DNA from: DASSUW01 sp036257565
GTDB lineage: Bacteria > Actinomycetota > Thermoleophilia > Solirubrobacterales > Solirubrobacteraceae
DNA length: 64,000 nucleotides
Reading direction: 5' to 3'
Assembly (NCBI GenBank): GCA_036257565.1
Contig: DATAFH010000035.1
Coordinates: 1-64,000, forward strand
The position numbers and the translations under genes were made by a program. Shown in pieces: positions 31,734-39,962 of this stretch (position 1 is its first letter; each line of letters opens with the position of its first letter). The notes beneath the pieces are model-generated. The model worked only from the letters and a program-made list of their open reading frames with translations, did not search any database and was not told the DNA's origin.

Positions 31734-31788
31734 GCGCTGCTTCGCGGAGGCGGGCTCGGGCCGGCTGAGGGCTGCGAGACTCGCCCTC

Positions 31789-32541
31789 GTGCTGCTCCGC
31801 CCCGAGGCCGATGCCGTGATCGCGGTGACCCAGCCTGCGCACGCATGGGTCTCGGGGCAGCTTGCACGCGCCTGGGGGAACGAGCGGTTCGGTCCCGTCG
31901 GGCCGTGGGAGGAGGTGTGCCTGGCCGCCGAGCAGCACGACGTCGGCATGACCGACTGGGAGCTGCAGCCCACGCTGAACCCGAAGACCGGGCTGCCGCA
32001 CTCCTTCATGGAGATGGAGCTCGAGACCCACATGGCGCTGTGGTCGCGCGCCGCGGAGCGTGTGCTTCCGCAGAGCCGCTACGCGGCGCTGCTCGTCTCC
32101 CTGCACGGCACCGCGCTGTACGCGCGGCGCGACCTCGACCGGCTCAGCCCCGCCGACGCGGAGCGCGTCCGCGGGTTCCTCGCCGGTCAGCAGGCGCTCC
32201 AGCGACAACTGACGCCGCCCGGGGCGACGCCGGAGGAGATCGCCCGCAACCAGCGGCTCGTGTGGACGTGGGACTCGCTCTCGCTCGGGCTGCTGCTCGA
32301 CTGGTGGCCGTACGAGCTGCGGGCCGTGCCCACCGCCGACGGCGCCGTCGACATCGCCGTCGAGGGCGTCGAGGAGGACACGGTCACGCTGGACCCCTGG
32401 CCGTTCGCGGGCGGCCGGGTGCGGGTGCGGGCGGAGGCTCGCCGCCTCGCCGGCCGCTACGACGACGAGGCGGCGATGCGCTCCGCGCTCGCGCGGGCGC
32501 CGTGGCTCACCGTCGAGCGGATCCTCGAAGCGCCGGCCTGA
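31789..32541 (+). CDS. DUF3891-family protein
   Basis: A 250-residue protein starting at GTG 31789. It opens VLLRPEADAVIAVTQPAHAWVSGQLARAWGNERFG, with EEVCLAAEQHDVGMTDWE, TGLPHSFMEM and SRYAALLVSLHGTALY next, and an NQRLVWTWDSLSLGLL helix later. The conserved His residues in QPAHAW, AEQHDVG and SLHG resemble metal-binding positions of HD-type hydrolases, and DUF3891 is often placed close to that superfamily. The function is unknown. It has no Shine-Dalgarno sequence and follows the decayed hydrolase by 55 bp. No membrane segment or signal peptide, so it is cytoplasmic. Confidence 0.82.
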   Translation: MLLRPEADAVIAVTQPAHAWVSGQLARAWGNERFGPVGPWEEVCLAAEQHDVGMTDWELQPTLNPKTGLPHSFMEMELETHMALWSRAAERVLPQSRYAALLVSLHGTALYARRDLDRLSPADAERVRGFLAGQQALQRQLTPPGATPEEIARNQRLVWTWDSLSLGLLLDWWPYELRAVPTADGAVDIAVEGVEEDTVTLDPWPFAGGRVRVRAEARRLAGRYDDEAAMRSALARAPWLTVERILEAPA

Positions 32542-32620
32542 CAAGTCCATGGCAAGCCCGCGCCAAGCGGCTGCCGCGATCGTGAGCTCTCCACCATGCC
32601 GCCGAGGAGCCGACGCCACG

Positions 32621-33223
32621 ATGCCGCTGAAGAACTACGGGGTGCTCGTAGGACGCCCGACCGACCGTCGCCGCGAGGACGGCACCGACACGCCGCACTA
32701 CCAGGTTCGCCTCGAGGACGCGGACGGCGTGAGCTACCGCATCGCGGTCAACGTGCTGTCGCAGGAGTCGCCCTCCGAGCTGCTCTACCTCGTCGAGGAC
32801 GACCTGCGCCACCCGGTGGCCGACACGGCTGGCGCGCTCGACCTCTGCTGGCACGCGCTGGCCCCCCGCGCGGGGCTCGACCTCATCCGCGGGAACCTGG
32901 TGTCACGCGACCGCATGCGACCGCTGCCGCCGCACGTCGCCGGCCGCGCGCCCGAGCGCGAGACCGTCACCCTCGTCAACGCCTCTCCCGAGCCTGTGGA
33001 CCTCACCGGCTGGCGGATCGCCGACCGGATGAAGGAGACGTGCACGGTGCCGGCCGGACCCCTGGCGGCCGGCGCGACGCTGACCGTCGAGCTCAACGGC
33101 CGCGTCGCGCTCGGCAACAAGGGCGGCACGATCACGCTCCTGGAGCGCGATGGCCTGAAGGTGAGCGGGGTGTCCTACACCGCCGAGCAGGCGCGCAGCG
33201 AAGGCTGGACGCTGACGTTCTGA
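32621..33223 (+). CDS. DUF2278 protein with a lamin-tail-like C-terminal domain
   Basis: A 200-residue two-domain protein. Residues 1-105 (MPLKNYGVLVGRPTDRRRED, YQVRLEDADGVSYRIAVNVLSQ, LIRGNLVSRDRMRPLP) match the YukJ/DUF2278 family. Residues about 108-200 (RETVTLVNASPEPVDLTGWRIADRM, TVPAGPLAAGATLTVELNG, GGTITLLERDGLKVSGVSYT) are an immunoglobulin-like lamin-tail domain, normally found on secreted or nuclease proteins. There is no signal peptide here. ATG 32621 is chosen because it yields the family's usual N-terminus; the frame is open 24 codons further. The DUF2278 activity is unknown, and the lamin-tail may bind a polymer such as nucleic acid. Confidence 0.85.
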   Translation: MPLKNYGVLVGRPTDRRREDGTDTPHYQVRLEDADGVSYRIAVNVLSQESPSELLYLVEDDLRHPVADTAGALDLCWHALAPRAGLDLIRGNLVSRDRMRPLPPHVAGRAPERETVTLVNASPEPVDLTGWRIADRMKETCTVPAGPLAAGATLTVELNGRVALGNKGGTITLLERDGLKVSGVSYTAEQARSEGWTLTF

Positions 33224-33229
33224 GCCGTG

Positions 33230-33322
33230 CTAGGCGGGTACGGCCGTGAGGCCGAGCTCGGCGGGCGACACGCGGTGGTGGTTGCGGCGGTGGCGCTTGA
33301 TGCGGCGGAGTACCTTCGTCAT
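33230..33322 (-). CDS. Possible 30-residue basic peptide
   Basis: ATG 33322 opens a 30-codon frame whose first 18 residues (MTKVLRRIKRHRRNHHRV) are strongly basic and end in SPAELGLTAVPA. TACCGT lies 10 nt upstream on the minus strand, as for other short-leader starts in this window; there is no Shine-Dalgarno sequence. It ends in the gap after the DUF2278 gene. It could be a nucleic-acid-binding micropeptide or chance; no family is recognised. Confidence 0.3.
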   Translation of the reverse strand: MTKVLRRIKRHRRNHHRVSPAELGLTAVPA

Positions 33323-33420
33323 AACGAGAACCACGGTACGCCCGCCAGTAGCGCGACGAAACCGAGGCATCCCCCGGGCGGGGGTGCGGTTCCCCGAACG
33401 TCCGCGCTGAGGTTCGGCGC

Positions 33421-33993
33421 TCAGTGAGGGTGCTCGCCGGTGGCGGCCGGCGGGCGCGATTCCTCGGCCAGCGAGGTGATCGTGAGCAAGCCGCGGGCGG
33501 CGTCCTCGAGCACGCCCGACGCCTCCTCCGACGAGCGCGCGTACAGCTCGACGAGCAGGTGCACGACGATCTGGTCCTCGTCGTGCTTGTGGAAGCGCAC
33601 ATGCGTGAAGAACTCGCGCGTGCCGTGGTCGCCGAACGCCGCGAAGGCCAGCGAGTCGGCAGCCTCGGGGCCGGAGCAGGTCTCGACCGACTCGGCGTCG
33701 ACCGTCACGGTGCAGGAGGCCACCCACGGCGTGCCGGCCACCATCCGCTCCCAGCGGTCCTCGATCGGCTCGATGCGGCCGTTGTGGAAGCCGAGGTGCG
33801 GCTGGTCGTGCATGCAGTCCAGGCACTGCACGACCGCCTCTTGGAGCTCGTCCACCACCTCTGCCCGCTCACCGCTGACCGGGTCGATGCGGTGGATGCC
33901 CTCGTAGTGGACCTGGACCTCGAGCTCCTGCGACCAGCAGCGGTAGCAGCGGAGCCAGGCCCCGATCGGCGTCGCCTGAGGAGAACCCTCCAT
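33421..33993 (-). CDS. Hypothetical protein with a CxxC pair
   Basis: A 190-residue protein. ATG 33993 is preferred to ATG 34002 because TAGAAT lies exactly 7 nt upstream, so the gene is probably leaderless. The N-terminus MEGSPQATPIGAWLRCYRCWSQELEV contains C-Y-R-C, and QCLDCMHDQ holds a second C-x2-C about 50 residues on; together they look like a small zinc ribbon. The remainder is an alpha/beta region with VDAESVETCSGPEAADSLAF and VRFHKHDEDQIVVHLLVELYAR, ending in a long helix. I do not recognise a family. It shares a bidirectional promoter with the lipoprotein gene. Confidence 0.65.
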   Translation of the reverse strand: MEGSPQATPIGAWLRCYRCWSQELEVQVHYEGIHRIDPVSGERAEVVDELQEAVVQCLDCMHDQPHLGFHNGRIEPIEDRWERMVAGTPWVASCTVTVDAESVETCSGPEAADSLAFAAFGDHGTREFFTHVRFHKHDEDQIVVHLLVELYARSSEEASGVLEDAARGLLTITSLAEESRPPAATGEHPH

Positions 33994-34000
33994 CCCGGCC

Positions 34001-34010
34001 ATTCTATGCT
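34001..34010. promoter_or_regulatory. Overlapping leaderless divergent promoters
   Basis: The 10 bases ATTCTATGCT contain TAGAAT on the minus strand (34006 to 34001) and TATGCT on the plus strand (34005-34010), sharing the central TA. Each is followed by exactly 7 nt and a start codon (ATG 33993 and GTG 34018). Both genes would be leaderless from one symmetric element. Confidence 0.6.
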
Positions 34011-34017
34011 GCGGCCC

Positions 34018-34407
34018 GTGCGGTACCTGGCAGCGCCGCTCGCGCTCCTCCTGCTGCTCGCGGGATGCGGCGACACCGGGCCACCCCCGGAGGAGCAGGT
34101 GCGCTCGACCGTCGCCGCCTTCGCCCGCGCGACGGCCGCCAAGGACTACCCGGAGCTCTGCGACCGCCTCCTGGCGCCGGACCTCGTCGAGGACGTCGAG
34201 TCGGTCGGCCTGCCGTGCGAGGACGCGCTGGAGCGCGGATTGAGCAGCGTGGAGGATCCGCGCCTCAGCATCGGCGAGGTGAAGGTGGACGGCGACGAGG
34301 CGACCGTCGAGACGCGGACCTCGGCCGCCGGGCAGGAGCCGTCCGCGGACACGCTGCGGCTGGTCAACGTCGACGGGACCTGGAAGATTTCCTCCCTTGG
34401 AACGTGA
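34018..34407 (+). CDS. Small lipoprotein with a DUF4878/NTF2-like domain
   Basis: A 129-residue lipoprotein. GTG 34018, 7 nt after the TATGCT -10, gives VRYLAAPLALLLLLAGC with a lipobox LLAGC whose Cys17 would be lipid-modified after export; an ATG at 34006 is an alternative. The mature part starts GDTGPPPEEQVRSTVAAFARATAAKDYPELCDRLLAPDLVE, the helix-rich opening of NTF2/DUF4878-like domains, and ends in beta strands VETRTSAAGQEPS and LVNVDGTWKISSL. It is followed after 10 bp by the patatin-like gene and probably belongs to its operon. Role unknown, perhaps a surface binding protein. Confidence 0.8.
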   Translation: MRYLAAPLALLLLLAGCGDTGPPPEEQVRSTVAAFARATAAKDYPELCDRLLAPDLVEDVESVGLPCEDALERGLSSVEDPRLSIGEVKVDGDEATVETRTSAAGQEPSADTLRLVNVDGTWKISSLGT

Positions 34408-34417
34408 GGCGCCTGTC

Positions 34418-37006
34418 GTGAACCCGGCGTTCGAGCCGGAGCAGGAAGTCCGCTTCGCCGTCGTGATGTACGGCGGCGTCTCGCTTGCCATCTACATCAA
34501 CGGCGTCGCGCAAGAGCTGTTCCGGCTCGTGCGCGCGACCGCGCCGGCCCGCCAGTACGCCGAGTCCGAGAAGCGCGACCTCGAGAACCGCGTCTTCTAT
34601 CCCGACGCTGCGCTCGACGGCAGCGAACGTGTGTACCGCGAGCTCGGCCGGATGCTCAATCTCAGCGGCGGCCCGCCGGGCGACGCGATCCGCACCCGGT
34701 TCGTCGTCGACATCATCTCCGGGACGTCTGCGGGCGGCATCAACGGCGTGCTGCTCGGCCTGGCGCTCGCCCAGCAGAAGGACTTCACGCAGTCGGCCGA
34801 CCTGTGGCGGAAGGTCGCCGGCATCGACGAGCTGCTGCGCGAGGAGCGCTCGTTCGAGGACCTGCCGCCGGACACGCCGCGCGACTCGGAGTCGCTCCTC
34901 AACGGCTATCGCCTCTACTTCAAGGCCCGCGAGGCGATGGCGGGCATGAAGGCCGAGAGCCCGGACGACCCGTGGCGCCCGGCGTTCGTCGAGCAGCTCG
35001 ACCTCGCGGTCACGACCACCGACCTCGCCGGGCTGTCGCTGCCCGTGCGCCTGACCGAGACGCGCTCGATCGACGAGCTGACCCACCGCAAGGTGCTGCG
35101 CTTCTCCTACGGCACGCCCGAGACCAGCGGCGAGCGCCACACCGACTTCGAGGGCCTCGACCTGATGCTCGGCTTCGCGGCTCGCTCCACGTCCTCGTTC
35201 CCGTTCGCGTTCGAGCCCGTCCTGCTCGGCGACCTCACGCGGCTCGACACCGGCGCGCAGCCGCCGCTCGAGCGCTTCTTCCGCGACGACCTGCGCGTGG
35301 GGCGCGACCCGGCGAAGCTCGCGTACGCGGACGGCGGCTACCTCGACAACAAGCCGTTCAGCTACGCGACCGAGGCTTTGCGCCGCCGCCGGGCCGACGT
35401 GCCGGTGACCCGCAAGCTCGTCTACATCGAGCCGCACCCGGTGAACGAGGCGGCCCGCGCGGCGCCGACCCGGGAGCGGCCCGACGTGATCGAGAACGTG
35501 GCCGCCTCGGTGCTGCTGCCGCGGCACGAGACGATCCGCGAGGACGTCGCCGCCGTCGCCCAGCGCAACATCGCCGTCGAGCGGCTGCAGGAGCTCGGGC
35601 TGTTCGCCGAGCGGGCGCTCGACGTCGAGGATCCGCTCGCGCCGCTGCGGGCGCTGGAGGACCCGGACGATGCGGCGATCAAGGAGCAGCTCGGCTCGGG
35701 AGCGCCCGCCTATCTCGCCTACCGCACGTTGCGCGTGCGCACGGTGCTCGACGCGCTGTCGGAGCTGGGGGCCGAGCTGCGGGACGCCCAACCGGATCCG
35801 TCGACCGACCTGCCGCGCGAGATCCGCTTGAAGCTGCGCAGATGGATCGAGGCCCAGCCCCCGGGCGCGCACGCCCGGTTCCTGACCGGGTACGACGGGG
35901 CCTTCGTGCAGCGGCGCCTGAGCTTCCTGCACGATCGGGTCAACGACCTCCTGCGCCGCGGCCCGCGGGCGGCGCGGATGGTGGCGGTGGCCCGCGGCAA
36001 CCCGCTCGTCAGCGACGAGGCGCTCCCCACCGAGGAGGCCGAGGCGCTGGCCGAGCACGCCCCGGCGCTGCGAGCGCTCAAGCTCACGCTCAACGAGGCG
36101 GTCGACCAGCTGCGCCGTGCCGAGCGCGCCCCGCACGCCAACGTGCTCGAGAACGCGCTCGAGGGCGAGCCGCTCGCGCGCTTCAACGCCGTCGGCGACG
36201 CGGCGCAGAGCCTGCCGGAAGGGCACGACGCGTTCATGGCCGCGGTCGGAGCGTTCCTCGCGGAGCCGCTGGCCGACGCGCGGCAGAGGATCGGGGCCGC
36301 GATCCGCGAGGCGCCCGACCTGCCGCCGTGGCTGTGCGAGCTGCTGACCGAGTACGACGCGCGCTTCGAGTCCTACGACATGGTCGTGCTCCCGCTCGCC
36401 TATCCGGACCTGGGAGAGACGAACTCGGTCGGCATCGTGCGGATCAGCCCGCTCGATGCGGAGGGGATCGCGCCGGGCGACGAGGAGATCCGCAAGGACC
36501 CGTCGCGCAAGCTGGCGGGCATCCGCATCGCCCACTTCGGCGGCTTCCTCGCCGAGTCGTGGCGCGACAACGATCTCATGTGGGGCCGCCTGGACGCGGC
36601 CGACGTGATCATCGACACGCTGCTGGGGAACGATCCGCGCGCGGCCGCCCTGCGCGAGCAGGCGCAGGCCGCGATCCTGCGACAGGAGCTGCGCGGCGAC
36701 CTGCGGGGCGAGGTCGAGGCGGCGGTCGGCGGGCCGCTCGACGAGGCCACGGACCCGACGCTCCTCATCAGCAAGTTCCGCGAGGCCTTCCGGCCGCTGC
36801 CCGGCCTCGACCCCGGCACGAGGGACGACCTCGCCGCGCGCAGCCTGAAGATCGGCTCCGACGTGCTGGCCGACGCCGCCGACGGGCGGGGCTGGCCGGA
36901 CCTGTGGCTGCGTGGAGTCGGCCTCGCCGGGCGCGCGGTCGTCATCCCGGTGGTCAGCCGCTGGGGCCGGCTCAAGGACCGCGTGCGCGGGCTGTTCCGT
37001 CGCTAG
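34418..37006 (+). CDS. Patatin-like phospholipase with a DUF3376 C-terminal region
   Basis: An 862-residue protein. Near the start VRFAVVMYGGVSLAIYINGVAQEL carries the glycine-rich oxyanion region; the patatin nucleophile is GTSAGG (Ser104) and the acid is in YADGGYLDNKPF (DGG, near residue 305), so the Ser-Asp dyad is complete. The remaining about 550 residues are mostly helical with repeated acidic stretches and include LPLAYPDLGETNSVGIVRISP, typical of large actinobacterial patatin-related DUF3376 proteins. GTG 34418 is chosen; TTG 34397 lies inside the previous gene. No signal peptide. Probable intracellular lipid acyl hydrolase; target lipids unknown. Its stop shares CTAG with the stop of meaB. 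Confidence 0.87.
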   Translation: MNPAFEPEQEVRFAVVMYGGVSLAIYINGVAQELFRLVRATAPARQYAESEKRDLENRVFYPDAALDGSERVYRELGRMLNLSGGPPGDAIRTRFVVDIISGTSAGGINGVLLGLALAQQKDFTQSADLWRKVAGIDELLREERSFEDLPPDTPRDSESLLNGYRLYFKAREAMAGMKAESPDDPWRPAFVEQLDLAVTTTDLAGLSLPVRLTETRSIDELTHRKVLRFSYGTPETSGERHTDFEGLDLMLGFAARSTSSFPFAFEPVLLGDLTRLDTGAQPPLERFFRDDLRVGRDPAKLAYADGGYLDNKPFSYATEALRRRRADVPVTRKLVYIEPHPVNEAARAAPTRERPDVIENVAASVLLPRHETIREDVAAVAQRNIAVERLQELGLFAERALDVEDPLAPLRALEDPDDAAIKEQLGSGAPAYLAYRTLRVRTVLDALSELGAELRDAQPDPSTDLPREIRLKLRRWIEAQPPGAHARFLTGYDGAFVQRRLSFLHDRVNDLLRRGPRAARMVAVARGNPLVSDEALPTEEAEALAEHAPALRALKLTLNEAVDQLRRAERAPHANVLENALEGEPLARFNAVGDAAQSLPEGHDAFMAAVGAFLAEPLADARQRIGAAIREAPDLPPWLCELLTEYDARFESYDMVVLPLAYPDLGETNSVGIVRISPLDAEGIAPGDEEIRKDPSRKLAGIRIAHFGGFLAESWRDNDLMWGRLDAADVIIDTLLGNDPRAAALREQAQAAILRQELRGDLRGEVEAAVGGPLDEATDPTLLISKFREAFRPLPGLDPGTRDDLAARSLKIGSDVLADAADGRGWPDLWLRGVGLAGRAVVIPVVSRWGRLKDRVRGLFRR

Positions 37007-37953
37007 ACGCTCGCGCGGCGCTCGAGGGCGCGCAGGAGCGCCGGCTCGCCGAGCGCCGGATCCTGCTCGGCGAGCCAGGCCTGGGCGGCGCGGCGGCCCC
37101 CGAGCGCGCGCAGGCCGCGCTCCCCGTGCTCGGCGGTGAAGTCGGCGAGCGCGCCGAGGCGGCGGGCCCGGGTGCGGGTGGCGGCGAGGTCGAGGCGTGC
37201 TCTGTGGGCGTCGAGCGCGGCGACCAGCTCCTCGATCCCTTCGGGCGGCGGGTAGGCCGACACGGCGACGACCGGCACGTCGTGCGCGCCCAGCGACGCC
37301 AGCGCGGCATGGAGGTCGCGGCGCGCGCGGTGGGCGATCGGCCCGAGGTCGGCCTTCGTGACCACGAGCACGTCCGGCACCTCCATGATCCCGGCCTTCA
37401 GGAACTGCAGCACGTCGCCGGATGCGGGCTGCACCACGACGGCGACCGTGTCGGCGGCCTCGGCCACCTCGGTCTCCGACTGCCCGACGCCTACCGTCTC
37501 GATGACCACGACGTCGAACGCGGCGGCGAGGGCCTGCGCGGCGGCCCGGGTGGCCGGCGCGAGCCCGCCCAGCCGCTCGCCCGCGGCCGTCGACCGGACA
37601 TAGAGCCCGCGGTCGGCCGGGTCGGCGTCGATCCGCGCCCGGTCGCCGAGCAGCGCGCCGCCCGAGCGCTTCGAGGTCGGATCGACCGCCAGCACCGCCA
37701 CGGTGCGCCCGTCCGCCCGCCAGGCGCGCACGAGCGCCGACAGCAGCGTCGACTTCCCCGCCCCCGGTGGCCCGGTCACGCCGACCACGTGCGCGGGCGC
37801 CTCGCCGCCCAGCCGCGCGGGATCGACCTCGGCGAGCAGCGCCGCCCGCTCCGCATGCGCCTCGGGCGCCCGGTTCTCGAGCAGGTTCATCGCCGAAGGA
37901 GCGGCGGCCAGGTCCCGCTTCCGCAGCCGGGCGCCGAGCTCCGCGCCGGTCAC
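37003..37953 (-). CDS. meaB: MeaB-type GTPase chaperone of B12-dependent acyl-CoA mutases
   Basis: A 316-residue G3E/SIMIBI GTPase. Walker A is GVTGPPGAGKSTLLSAL (61-68); Walker B and Mg residues are in VLAVDPTSKRSGGALLGDRAR and VVIETVGVGQSE, and base recognition is VVTKADLG. MeaB protects and reloads the cobalamin cofactor of ecm- or methylmalonyl-CoA-mutase enzymes. It overlaps the end of the mutase gene by 4 bp (GTGA at 37950-37953), strongly indicating a joint operon and that its client is this mutase. Starting codon GTG 37953. Its stop codon shares a CTAG palindrome with the convergent patatin gene. Confidence 0.93.
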   Translation of the reverse strand: MTGAELGARLRKRDLAAAPSAMNLLENRAPEAHAERAALLAEVDPARLGGEAPAHVVGVTGPPGAGKSTLLSALVRAWRADGRTVAVLAVDPTSKRSGGALLGDRARIDADPADRGLYVRSTAAGERLGGLAPATRAAAQALAAAFDVVVIETVGVGQSETEVAEAADTVAVVVQPASGDVLQFLKAGIMEVPDVLVVTKADLGPIAHRARRDLHAALASLGAHDVPVVAVSAYPPPEGIEELVAALDAHRARLDLAATRTRARRLGALADFTAEHGERGLRALGGRRAAQAWLAEQDPALGEPALLRALERRASV

Positions 37954-39929
37954 GCGGCGGCGCGGGGCGGGTGGGATTCCGATCCGTCGGCGACGATCGC
38001 GACGACGGCGCGCAGGATGCGGGTGATCTCGAAGTCCTTCGGCGTGTACACCGCGGCCACGCCCGCCGCCTTGAGCGCGGGGACGTCGGCTTCCGGGATG
38101 ATGCCGCCGACGACGACGGGGATGTCGGCGTCGCCGAGCGCGGCGAGCACGTCCGGGATCAGCTCGCGGTGGGAGCCCGAGAGGATAGAGAGGCCGATGA
38201 CGTGGACGCCCTCGTCGATCGCCGAGCGCGCGATCTGCGCGGGGGTGAGGCGGATGCCCTCGTAGACGACGTCCATGCCCGCGTCACGCGCGCGCACGGC
38301 GATCTGCTCGGCGCCGTTGGAGTGCCCGTCGAGGCCGGGCTTGCCGACGAGGATCTTCAGCGTGCGGCCGAGCCGGTCGCTCACGCGCGCGACCTCGTCG
38401 CGCAGCTCCGCCAGCTCCGCGCCGGGCGCCGGAGCGGCCGCCTCGCCGACGCCGGTCGGCGCGCGGTAGGAGCCGAACGTGTCCCGCAGCGTGGCCGCCC
38501 ACTCGCCGGTCGTCGCCCCCGCGCGGGCGGCGGCGATCGTCGCCGGCATCACGTTCTCATCGGTCGCCGCCACGCGCCGCAGCTCGGCCAGGGCGGCGTC
38601 CACCGCGGCGCCGTCGCGCGTCGCCCGCCAGCGCTCCAGCGCCTCGCGCGCCTCCTGCTCGACCGCCGGATCGACGACGAGGATGCCGCCGTCCTCGGTG
38701 AGCGGCGACGGCTCGGTCTCCTCGAAGCGGTTGACGCCGACGATCACCTGCTCGCCCGACTCGATCCGCGCGAGCCGCTTGCGGTGGGACTCGACGAGCG
38801 CGGTCTTCATGTACGGCACGGCCTCCACGGCACCGCCCTGCTCAGCCACGCGCGCCATCTCGGCGCGGGCGCCCTCGAGGAGCTCGCCGACCAGCCCGTC
38901 CATGACTTTCGAGCCCTCGAACAGGTCCGGGTACTCGAGCAGGTCGGTCTCGTATGCGAGCACCTGCTGGATCCGCAACGACCACTGCTGGTCCCATGGC
39001 CGCGGGAGCCCGAGCGCCTCGTTCCAGGCCGGAAGCTGGACCGCCCGCGCACGGGCGTTGCGGCCGAGCGTGACCGCGAGCGCCTCGAGCACGATCCGCT
39101 GCACGTTGTTCTCCGGCTGCGCCTCGGTGAGCCCGAGCGAGTTGACCTGCACGCCGTAGCGGAAGCGGCGATGCCGCTCATCGGCCACGTCGTAGCGCTC
39201 GTGCCCCAGCTCGTCCCACAGGAGCGCCATCACGCGCAGCTTGGCGTGCTCCTCGACGAACCGCACGCCGGCGTTGACGAAGAACGACAGCCGCCCGAAG
39301 ACGGCGGCCATCTGCTCCTCCGGTACCCGCTCGCGCACGGCGTCGAGGACGGCGATCGCGGTCGACATCGCGTAGGCGATCTCCTGCACGGGCGTCGCGC
39401 CGGCCTCTTGCAGGTGGTACGAGCAGATGTTGACCGGGTTCCAGCGCGGCACGTGCTCGACCGTGTAGGCGACGGTGTCGGCGATCAGCCGCATCGACGG
39501 CCCGGGCGGGAACGCGTAGGTGCCGCGCGACAGGTACTCCTTGATGATGTCGTTCTGCGTCGTGCCGGAGAGCGCGGACGGGTCGATGCCGTTCTCCTCA
39601 GCCACGACGAGGTAGAGCGCCAGCAGCCACGCCGCGGTGGCGTTGATCGTCATCGACGTGTTCATCCGGTCGAGCGGGATGCCGTCCATGAGCGCGTGCA
39701 TGTCGCCCTTGTGGGCGATCGGCACCCCGACCTTGCCGACCTCGCCGCGGGAGAGCTCGTGGTCGGCGTCGTAGCCGGTCTGGGTGGGCAGGTCGAAGGC
39801 GACGGAGAGCCCGGTCTGGCCCTTCGCGAGGTTGCGCCGGTAGAGCTCGTTGGACCGCGTGGCCGTCGAATGCCCGGCGTACGTGCGCATCATCCACGGG
39901 GGGTCGGGCTTGGGCAGACGGTGGCTCAT
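37950..39929 (-). CDS. ecm: Ethylmalonyl-CoA mutase (MeaA-type)
   Basis: A 659-residue adenosylcobalamin mutase in one chain. The N-terminal barrel begins LPKPDPPWMMRTYAGHSTATR and includes GQTGLSVAFDLPTQTGYDADH, TSMTINATAAWLLALY, GTTQNDIIKEYLSRGTY, VNICSYHLQEAGATP and SLGLTEAQPENNVQR. The B12 domain carries KPGLDGHSNGAEQIAVR (His near 535 as lower axial ligand) and GLSILSGSHRELIP. The DGHSNGAEQ and ILSGSH segments are characteristic of ethylmalonyl-CoA mutases, whereas methylmalonyl-CoA mutases read DGHDRGA and SSLAAGH. It converts ethylmalonyl-CoA to methylsuccinyl-CoA. It overlaps meaB by 4 bp and starts at ATG 39929. Generic methylmalonyl-CoA mutase annotation would probably be wrong. Confidence 0.93.
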   Translation of the reverse strand: MSHRLPKPDPPWMMRTYAGHSTATRSNELYRRNLAKGQTGLSVAFDLPTQTGYDADHELSRGEVGKVGVPIAHKGDMHALMDGIPLDRMNTSMTINATAAWLLALYLVVAEENGIDPSALSGTTQNDIIKEYLSRGTYAFPPGPSMRLIADTVAYTVEHVPRWNPVNICSYHLQEAGATPVQEIAYAMSTAIAVLDAVRERVPEEQMAAVFGRLSFFVNAGVRFVEEHAKLRVMALLWDELGHERYDVADERHRRFRYGVQVNSLGLTEAQPENNVQRIVLEALAVTLGRNARARAVQLPAWNEALGLPRPWDQQWSLRIQQVLAYETDLLEYPDLFEGSKVMDGLVGELLEGARAEMARVAEQGGAVEAVPYMKTALVESHRKRLARIESGEQVIVGVNRFEETEPSPLTEDGGILVVDPAVEQEAREALERWRATRDGAAVDAALAELRRVAATDENVMPATIAAARAGATTGEWAATLRDTFGSYRAPTGVGEAAAPAPGAELAELRDEVARVSDRLGRTLKILVGKPGLDGHSNGAEQIAVRARDAGMDVVYEGIRLTPAQIARSAIDEGVHVIGLSILSGSHRELIPDVLAALGDADIPVVVGGIIPEADVPALKAAGVAAVYTPKDFEITRILRAVVAIVADGSESHPPRAAA

Positions 39930-39947
39930 CGCAGGTGAATTCTGCCG

Positions 39948-39953
39948 TAGCCT
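39948..39953 (+). promoter_or_regulatory. -10 element of the MBL-fold gene
   Basis: TAGCCT lies 9 nt before ATG 39963, the same spacing seen at the mcl/MaoC divergent pair, so the transcript would have only a 2-3 nt leader. Confidence 0.35.
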
Positions 39954-39962
39954 CCGAGGGCG

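Noticed and set aside
37950..39929. Calling the mutase a methylmalonyl-CoA mutase
   Set aside because: The cobalamin domain reads DGHSNGAEQ and ILSGSH, as in ethylmalonyl-CoA mutase, and ccr is close by.
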